Shown: positions 52,228 through 62,900 of the stretch, piece after piece
Numbering within the stretch: the first letter of the stretch is position 1
Layout of the letters: the number at the start of each line of letters is the position of its first letter
Assembly: GCA_032207245.1 (NCBI GenBank)
Contig: CM063508.1
Coordinates: forward strand, 95,674,016-95,738,015
Length of the DNA: 64,000 nt
Direction of reading: 5' to 3'
Origin: Pardosa pseudoannulata
Taxonomy: Eukaryota > Arthropoda > Arachnida > Araneae > Lycosidae
The notes under the pieces: model-generated
What the model was told of the DNA's origin: nothing
Database searches by the model: none
The model's input: the letters and a program-made list of their open reading frames with translations, nothing else
Made by a program: the position numbers and the translations under genes

Positions 52228-52884
52228 ATATGTATATACATGTAATAATATCAAAATCTAAGCCCTAAAGTCTATCCAAAATTATCCCTTTTCCCCATTC
52301 ATTATTCTAGATCTTAATTTCTTCTCTTTATATTAACCATATTTCCCAGCCATCCAATTTAAATGAGGATGTTTTCATTCCTTCAGCCGAACCCTGAAAA
52401 TCTTTCTTTGGTTCTCAAAGCAAGAAATGATATGGCTGGCATTTTAATTAGGAAGTTATAACTCTCCCAGGAAAAATCTCTAATGACCAGCAATAATAAT
52501 CATCTGGAATGCCACACTTTAGCAGATGGCTCTAGTCAAAGGTTACTCTCTATAAGCAATTAACAGTTGTCTCCCACGACATTAAACCACACATAGTATT
52601 TAGTGTCTCTTGCTAAAGGTTGCTGTTGCCACATGTAGTTAGAGAGAATGTTCTGACACCATCCAATTCAGACGCCTCTGGATTTTGTGCTATTTTGATT
52701 GGATGAAATAAAGACTACGTTTGGCCACAACGACTGATGTGTTTCTTTCGAACAGACGATTAGCGGAATTCTTGGCAGCCCAGCATGCCCAGGCTGAGGA
52801 AAATAATAGGGGCAATTTGAAAAGAAGTTTTCAAGAGTAAAAGTTTGGGGCCAGTTAGTCCCCCTTTTGATTACATATATATAT

Positions 52885-52965
<81 letters not shown>

Positions 52966-52989
52966 GTATATATGTATATGTATGTATGT

Positions 52990-53053
<64 letters not shown>

Positions 53054-56000
53054 CTTACAATGAGAGTAAAAAATGCTTTTGTTTCCAATCATCTGATCCT
53101 TCCAGGAAAGGAAATCCTCCAAATGCTAATATATTCCCTTTAAGATTTTCAGCCTGAAATATTATTTAAAATGAGTAAACATGTTGATTAAATAGGAAGA
53201 TTTAGATAAAATGATTTAGAATTTAATAATTTATCTGCAGAATTTACCTTATCAGATGCTCCAAATAACAATATATGCAACCTTTGGAGAGCACTGAAGT
53301 TGGCATTCTTGATACTTTCACTAACTATGGAAACAAATACATAAAAAGTTACTAAGAAAAAATTGTAATAAAATTTCATAAAATAAGTATTACAATGATT
53401 TGTATACTACTTCAATAAATATTTTTCTTTTCATGGAATTAAAAAAAAATTCCTAGAAAATTTTACAGACTAATTCATTATAAGGAATGAAAAATGAAGT
53501 ATTAGCAAATGACATTTTGGACTAGAGAGAGTGTTAAATCATTTCTATACAACAAATAATCTTTTTAAAAAATCGTTTAAAAATATTAAAGCATGCTAAA
53601 CACATTTAATATGACTATATAAATATTGTTGATATGAAACTCAATGTTGCCACCAATGCATATGACCTCAATGCATTAGACCTCTGTAGAGATAACATCT
53701 TTGCTGGTTAACTACAATAGCACAATAGTGTTATTTAAATATTTGAAAATCTCCCCCTACCTAAGTGGTATTTTCTTCTTTAATATTTGAAATTTTAAAA
53801 CTTGCCCTTAAATTAAATCCAGTCATTCTAAAGGAAATATTACATTTTGGGTTACTTTCTGCTCTTTCTGTATGTATAGATATTACTGTTTGCCTATTTT
53901 AAATAAAATTCTTAAAACTATTTAATAACATCCCATCAAATTTTGCCTATTTCATTTCTTTCTATCATAACTCATAAATGGTTAATTAGAACAGGGTATT
54001 TAGGTTTCAAACGAGTTCTTCTTACACCTCTTTTTGTAATTTTTATTTGCATTATATATTATTTCAGTTTTAAATTGTATATATATATTCTTTTTAGAAA
54101 TGCCCTCAAAACTCAATATCCACATTTTTTATCAATTATAAAATGCTTGTCTTTAATTAAAGATATTTTTAGGAGATTTATTTTCATTTCATCTAAAATA
54201 AGCCTATACAAGGGTTCCCACTCATTTCTTAGAAAAAAAAATTCAAGAAACTTTCAAGAGCTTTCTAGGACATAAAAAATTTCAAGGACTTTGTTTGGTA
54301 TAAATTAAGCACATAACAAGAAATAATTTGATTAAATTTATTGAAATTAATGGACTATAAAGTATATATAGAGAGATAGATATATTAATTGCTGAATATA
54401 GTTAAGCAAAAATTATCAAAATAACAAGTTAACCTTATTACTAGAAATTATTGGTACCTTAATAGAGTAATTATGAAGACTTAACCTAGATCTAGTTTCC
54501 AGCAAGTCGAAAAGGGAAACAAAGTTCCCCTTCCTTGACAACATGAATTTTTATGTTTTCGGTACTCACTTGCAGGGGAAACTATATGTAAAAATTTACT
54601 AAGCTGCTATTTTCAAAATTCAATGACACTAAAGAAGTTTTCAAGGACTTTCCAGGGCTCTGATTTTACTCAGTAAAATTCAAGAAATTCCAAGGTTTGA
54701 CAAAGACTGTGGGAATCCTAAAAACTACACAACTTTCATAATTAAAAGTTTTCTTTAGGGAAAAAAGGGACACTTACTTTCAGGAAACATCTTCAGAGGT
54801 TTACCTTTTCTTTTGTGAGTAGCCCTTGGAGAACTTTTCGGAGAAGGTGATACAGAGACTGCAAATTAAAATTTATGATACTATTTAACAAAAAAAATTA
54901 CAAATAATACAGATTCTGAATTATTGTCATTGTTTCTACATAACTATCTCCACTAACAATTTAAGCCTTTGCATACAGAGCAGGTGTTCAAGTTAGTAAT
55001 TTAAAATATGTAAACAAGCCCAATGTTTCCACTGTAGATTTTCAAGAATTGCTTCTTCAAAAACTACTTCATTAGAAAACATATTTTGTGCTGTCCTTTG
55101 CCTGTTTTTGATTTTCAATAGGTTATCCTTTCTTCCTGCTACTTGCAAAATTTATATATATATTACTTTTTTTACAAATTAAACATTATAAATAAAACTA
55201 TTTGAACTAGGATTAAATTTATTATGATGAATGTTTAAGTTTCCATTCTCCTATTTATTTTCTTAATGATAATGTGAGCATTATTATCTCCATGTGACAA
55301 GTTTTTGTCCTGAATGAATGAAGTAGGATTTTTGCCATCCCTCCTCAAACTCTTATATACTGCTCACATTTTTTTTCATTGTTTACAATATATTTATCAA
55401 ATCCATTTTTAAAACACTAGTATTTAAATAAAAAACAAGTTCAAGCAAAAAATTGATTCAAAAATAAAATGCTGAAAGAAATCTGATTTTCCCAGAAATT
55501 TTATTACTGCACATCATAAACCTTTACTTTCCTTTACAAATGCTAAGGTTTGAGTTATTGTGCATTCTAATGCTCGTAGTAAAACTCTCTTCTCATTTAA
55601 GAAAAAGAAATTTAATAAAAAGCTTGTTTAATGTGTAAAGCGTTAAAAAGTTTTTGGCTTAAATCAATGATTTCTTTAAATCCAGTAGTTTAAATTATGA
55701 TTGATATCAACCAACCATGAAACACAGATGACCCTAAAATAAAATGAGAGTAGAAAGAGAGGTAACCTGTTGAACCAACACCCCTTAGACAAACCTTTTA
55801 GAAGTTGAACTCCTTTCCTCTCCCCAATAAATGAAGACCATCTGTATGTTGAGAAGATACCAGGGTAAAATGTATCCTTATAATGGTTAGAAGCAATAAG
55901 AAATGTGATTCATGTACATTGTTTTCAAAAAGGAGTAGGAAAATAAATTTCTGTACTATCAGTCATTTATCCATATTTTGTTAGATACTATTTTGTAAGT

Positions 56001-56837
56001 GTTGCCTTAACTAGTTCAATAAGGAAAGAGGCTCATGGTATTCAACAAACACAAACAATGGCTTCATGTCTCAAAAAAAGCATTGTATTATTTTAATAAA
56101 ATAGTTAAAATATCTATCTAGAATTCAAGGAAAATGCTTTGAATCTAATACAATATTGTAACCTTACTTCATAGACTCATAATTACAGAAATGTAGTAGC
56201 ACAAAAATATTTTTCTTATTAAAATCTTACATTGTCATACATACCTATTTTAGATTCTTCAGCTGACTCAGTTTCAGAACTGTCTGATGTATCAGTTGAT
56301 TCTTTAGTCTTCTTAGTCACAGAACACATAAAAAGAAGAGAGAAAAATAATTACATTCAAGCATAAAAGTTACATATGCTTCCAACACATTTATAGCCTC
56401 AACCTACAAAACTGTTCAGAAATTCAGCATTTATGGTACAATGGTTTGGAGTGCTACAGTCTACTATTTTGCAACACAAGGGCCAATAAGACCACGACCT
56501 ACTACTTAAAAGTGATTTTGAACAGCTATAAAAATCTATGCCATAGTAGGATATGAGCCTATGAACTCTGGTACCAAAGGTCAGTACTGTAACCATCTGG
56601 CCATCGTTCGACTATGGTACAATGGTATATGGACATAATGATGACAAGTTAAAATCCCAACATGGCTTAAGAAGGAGAAGATCTAAGTTTTTTGAAGTAA
56701 AATGAAGCCTTATTATTATTCAATTAACAATCCTTAATTGGGAATTAAAATTTATTTTTAATAACATTCAAATTAGAGTTAAAATGTTTATGAAATAATT
56801 TTGAATGTCAAACATTTAACAACCAATGTCAAACAAT

Positions 56838-56905
<68 letters not shown>

Positions 56906-59900
56906 TATATAATCACCTGTATGATGTATGCAGCTGCCCAAAGTAATTTAAAGACATTAGAAGTTACTAAAAATAAGATTCTTCATAGTATTTTTAAAGG
57001 TCATCCTTACTTGTGTAATGGCATAATTCAATGGAGACTAAAATATGCTTATTATAACACAATATTTTACTAAATAATCTATAGTAATTTACCTAATGAA
57101 ACAGTAGCTGAATTGCCAGATTATTACTGTTGTTCAGAACTTTATACAGGCCTTGTGTCTCCTTAGCCACATCTAACATTAAGTAACAACAGTAAGCTTT
57201 TTCTGCAAACCAGAAAAAACTTACTCCTTGCTTCACCTGCTCATCTCCTGGACTGCTTAGGTGTTTCCCCAGATCAGTTGTTGATAGAGCAGGATTCTAT
57301 TTGTGATGCTTTATTGTGATGGAGGTCTTTGGGACTAAATGTAAGCTTTCTCTCACACCACAGAGATTTTAAACAATAAAATTACATGACTGTTATGGAG
57401 AAGATAAATAAAAAATTGCTGTAGCAAGATAAATTTTTCTGACACATCAGCCATATTCTTGACTTTCCTAACAAGTAGATATCTGTAAATTGGCCTATGG
57501 CAGTATTTGTGCAACCATCAATGGTTGATATATCAATTCACTGGCAGTAAAACAGTTAAAGCATAAATATGACTTTAAAAAAAAGCTTTACTAATTCCTA
57601 TACGATTTGTAAAGGAACAAAATTGATGAACTTGATGCAAAGTGATTTCATTTACTTTCATAATGAGGAGAATAAAAAAAGTAACATAAGTTTTAGAAAA
57701 CAACATTAAAAAAACTTTTTCTGAAAAATATATGGACAAATACCAAATTTAATTCTTTTTTACTTAGTCCACTTTCATCTTTTTCTGGTGCAGGTTCGTG
57801 CAAATCTTCCTCTTCCATTTCGTTTTCTTCCACTATAAATTGGAAAAACCAGTTAGATACAATAATTAAAACTGACATATTAATATAAATTTATAAGATC
57901 TGTAAATGAATTCTAGCATGAAAATAGTTTTAAAAATTGAACTCTAATATTACTTCATCTACACAAAACAGGGCATACAATTAATTTCAATAAACTGATG
58001 CTGAATAAGAGAGGAAAAAGTTAATCAAATTTTTTCAATAAAAATTCCTCTGCATGTATGTTCACTATCATTCTAGAATATCTAGATCATTCTTCTTGAA
58101 AATTCGCATAAACCTTGGGAGCTTTGCATAAAAATGGCAGATGAAATTGGACAGAGGTTAAAGCATCTTGGAAAAAGAACACTGTTTTTGTCCTTCATTC
58201 AGTTTAGCAACTATATAGTAAGGCCTCATTGTACAATTTTTTCTGTTAAAAACACATTTAAACTATTAAGTAAGCACATTAAAATTAAGTAAGCTATGAT
58301 CAATTAATTAATAGTGTCTAAAATGTGTCTTAATACTAGTTTTGCTGCCTTTTGACTGGATTTACTTTAATTTAATTTATTTATAATTTGGCATACTTCT
58401 TTCTTTTTAATTTTAATTTTTTCCTTTTTCTCACTGACAATTTACTTTGTTGCTAGGATTAAGAGCTGTGAATCATACTATTGTTCATTTTGACTTAACT
58501 AAAAAATATGATTTCAGTTACAGATTTTATTCTGCAAAAAAATAAGTTTATCAATTCAGATCTGAGTGTGCAACTTCTATCTCATGCAGTATGTGGTAGT
58601 CTGACATAGTAGCAGAATATAATAATTAAAATGCCATATATATATATAAAGACTTAATTTGAAGGGAATATCTCTTGATATTTTTAAAAATCACATTTTC
58701 CAAATATTAATCATGTAAAAGCAAGTCTTGTGAATTTGGCAATCTTATGAGCTGTGTTTATCAAAATCATATAAAAATAAACATTAAAAAAGATTTTGAT
58801 GTTCTTTATTAATTTATTCAATTATGTTAATGGACAAAAATACAAACAAGTTATAAAATAAATACTGAGATTAGTTTACAGAACGAAATTATTTTAAAAA
58901 CTAACATGTAGGTACACTCATGGTTTTCAAACTGAAAGCCATGGTACCCCCACAGTAAGGAGTGCTGCAGCAATAATCACGATAAGTTGGCTAAATTTTA
59001 TGAAATTATTGAAGAAGGCATAAAGATACTTGAAACTTAAAGTTGTATTCCCTTGCCACTGTTGCTATTCTCAGCATGATGCAAGTCTTGGAAATGCTCC
59101 CACTTAAATATACTGATTTCACTGCTTATGCAACCCTCTTATTATGTATCAGAGCCCTCTCTGTATGATAGCATGACACAATCCTGAGTGTAATCAAAAC
59201 TCTACTTTTGAAATCCTTAAACTAGGTGTCATGGCAGGATGCCATAACCATATGACAGGAATGCTGTATCAAAAAAGTTTGGGAATTGCAGCCTTAGACT
59301 ATTGCAATACTGAACACTAGCATATAAAACTGTATAAAACACTGCAATTATGGTGAGATTTATGTATTAAATTGACTCTACAAAAAACTAGTTTAATAAA
59401 CTAAAACATATAACTGGAATTTTCAATAAAGATCTTACATTGCATAACGACGTATAACAGAATTTTTATATTATTGAAGCATTCAAATAAGTTCACTTTT
59501 CGATTAATTAAACTTTTTAATTATTAATATTTTAACACTTACCTGTAGAGTGTTGATCATCTACATCTATTGTTTTATTAGCTTTAACTTTTGGCGAACT
59601 ATCTACAGATTTTCTGGTCATTTTATTGTTGCTTAAATGTTTTGATTTTTTCCCCTTTCTTTTCAACTTAGCAACCTTTTTTACTTTAGCAGGAGTTTCC
59701 TTCTAAAAATATAAATCACATAACTTTTGTAACAAAATTTAAACATCATTGAATTTTTTTAAAAATAATTTAGATGATTTAAAATGTATGCAAACTGATA
59801 TACATAAATACAAAATAGCGCATACAATTATACAAACAGATGACATGAATACTTTTTCTAAAGAATCAATTTTCATATAAGAATATATTATATAGTAAAT

Positions 59901-62900
59901 AATTAAATATTTAACTAAACATACAGAATCATGAAACAGAAATTATGATGAATTCATAATGAAACATTTCATTGTTTTTTTAAAAGAAAAATTAGACAGT
60001 CAATCTATCGGTCAGTGTGTATGTGTACATGAGAAGTGTATGCATCTCTATTATTGTCAACTAGTAAAATTTCGAATAAATGGGAACCAAAAAGAGATAG
60101 TCATGGCAACTAAAGTTCAAGATATTGAAAAAACACACATTTCATTAAGGGGTATTTGACTGTTATGAAAAATATATGTTATAACATTTAACAGCAAAAA
60201 GGTAGCTGAATTACAGCACTTTGTGAATTCTGGAATAAGAGCACATAAGCATGTTTCAACATATAGGATTCAGTTTTTAAATGATGAGTATTATTTCTCA
60301 TGCTCCAATTAAGTCTGAAAGTTTACTTTTTTTAATAATTATTAACTGAGATGAACAAAATACAATACTTTATCAGTTAGAAGCACCACCTTTAGAAAGA
60401 GTAATATGACTCTTATGCTGTTTTAGACAAAGAATAATACAAAAAAAAAATAATGTTTGATATGTCTAAAGCTTAATCTTAACAGAAAAAGCAGAGAAGA
60501 GCTTAAATTTAAATACATAAAAACTAATCCACAGATAATTCTACAGATTAGAATACTGAATGGGTGTCATTGTTTTTTAAAACAAATGGAAGATATTAAT
60601 TTATTTGACCATTTAATAACATATTCAGCTATACTATGGGTTATTACTAGGAATTTATTATTAGCAACAAAGAGATCATACATCTTTTTAAAAACTGAAT
60701 GATTGGTTACTAATTTACAATTTTAATTTTTTGTGACATATGAATTAATTAAACCAAAAGCTACTGTTTGAAGCTAAGTCTGATTAATCCCAAACATTCA
60801 TATTAAAACTAGGAGTTGAACCTACAGACTTCAATACACAGTCTCAAGTAAATTTGTATTTTGAGATAACATCCATAATATAATGCTGTTAATATATGAA
60901 AAATTATAAGGATAAAAGAAAAAAATTATTGTGAATTTTAAAAAAAAAAAAGGGAAAAGAAAAATTACCCCAGTGACAGATTTTTCAGCTTCATCAACTG
61001 GCTTAGATTTTCCTGCAATTTTAGTCTTATTTCCTATAGATGACTTTTTGGAATCTTTTGTTCCAAGCACAGATTTCTCTTTGGTGGCACCTTTCACTTC
61101 CAATGTATCTTTTTCTCTTGTACTAGATGATTTTGTTTTAACAGGGGTGCTTTTTAAATCCTCTTTTCCTTTTACAGATGTCATTTTATTAGACGCTTCA
61201 ATAGCTTTCAATTTTGACAAAGAATTCCTAGTGGTCCTGACAGGAATCACAGGAGAGCTTTTGGATAAATCCTTCTTCACTTTTGTAGCAGTATTAGTTC
61301 TAGGTCTTCCAGAACTTCTTCTTGACATAACATTTTCTTCAAAACTTTGGAAAAATTTATGATCTAGAAGAATATAATGTAATGAAGTGTTAAACATAAG
61401 ATCAGAAAGAACTTTTTTTTAAGTATCAACTAAAAACTCAATTAAAATAATTCTGAAAGATCAAAATTAATAAAATTTATAATACTCTTTGTATATGTGT
61501 GTGTACATGCAGAGTATCTGCCAAAATAAAATTTTTCAAATCAATGATTTTCCCCGATTTAGCATGATTTTCCCTGATTATTCTTGCTTTGAGTTTCCTT
61601 GGTGAATAAATTTTCCTTGGCAATAGGGTCAATAGGATAATACATAAATACCAAACTCAGTAACTTCAATCAAATGACAAGTAAAAATAGAATTAAACAA
61701 TTCAATGCATTTTTTTAATTGGTAGTTTAGCGGATCCATGACTTTCCATGACTTTTACTCATTTTACTTGAAAAATCCAGATTTTCCATGACAAAATTAA
61801 TCCATTGTCTAAATCTATAATTTTCCATGACTTTCTCTCACTTTCCAGGTGTGCGGAAACCATGTACATGGCATTTTAAAGATTATATTTATAAATACTA
61901 AAAAAAAAAAAAAAAGATATTTAAGAATAAAGAATACTTTCTTATATTTCCATAAGAAAATGTTAAAAGTCAAAATACTATTGCAGAAGTTGAAATCTTT
62001 CAGAAACAGAGCCACAAAGAGGATAACTATATTAGTCCATAAACCCTCCAAGATTTTACTACAAATAAGAGAGGAAAGTAACAATATGCTGATTTAGGAG
62101 GAACAGATGCTTTGACAGCAGGAGCTTTTATTTCACATTGGGAGAAAGATATTGGATTTGAAAAGCTTTGTTTTTATAACAGATCTTCTTCATGGCATTA
62201 TTGTGCAGTTCTGTTGTAAATGACAGGAACATTTTTCAAAAACAAAGTTGTCAGTGATCTTAACATTTAATGAATTAACACTAAGCTTAAGAATTTTCTT
62301 CAATTTAATTTAAAATTTATTTTACTCATAAAAATATAAAACACAATACATTATATTTAATTTCTAATAAAATCAAACAATGCCTAAACAATGAAAATTG
62401 ATGTAAATAAAATATTACTGTTTCTTCCAATACTTAATCTTTTTTTTCCACCATTAAATTTTTTTAATGCCAATCAGCAAATGTAAACAAAGGATACATA
62501 TAATAAAGAGAGAGAAAAGAAGTGTCCAATACTAAGTGTGAAAAAGTAATTTTCCCAGTACTAGCATGGTAAAATTTGTAATTTTTAACCATTTAAAGAT
62601 TAAAGGTACATTGAAGTTAAAGTAGACTCATGAGTGTAGCAAAAATTATTAATAAATTTAAATGTTATTCCTTGGTACTTTTCAAGTGAACAATATAATT
62701 GCTGATTGAATATTATCAACAAATAAACAGAACTAATTGACTACTATCAATTAAATATGCATCTTTTACAATTAAAAAAATCTTCACTTGAAGACCAAAG
62801 CATTCATCCAACATATAATGACATCTTATTTAAGCTAAAAAGAAAACTAGAGATATTCAGATAGATATTTTTTATCATTATATAAGTTAAATGTAGAATC

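Noticed and set aside
60931..61362. 143-residue plus-strand frame
   Set aside because: Antisense of the DEK-like linker exon 60969-61363.
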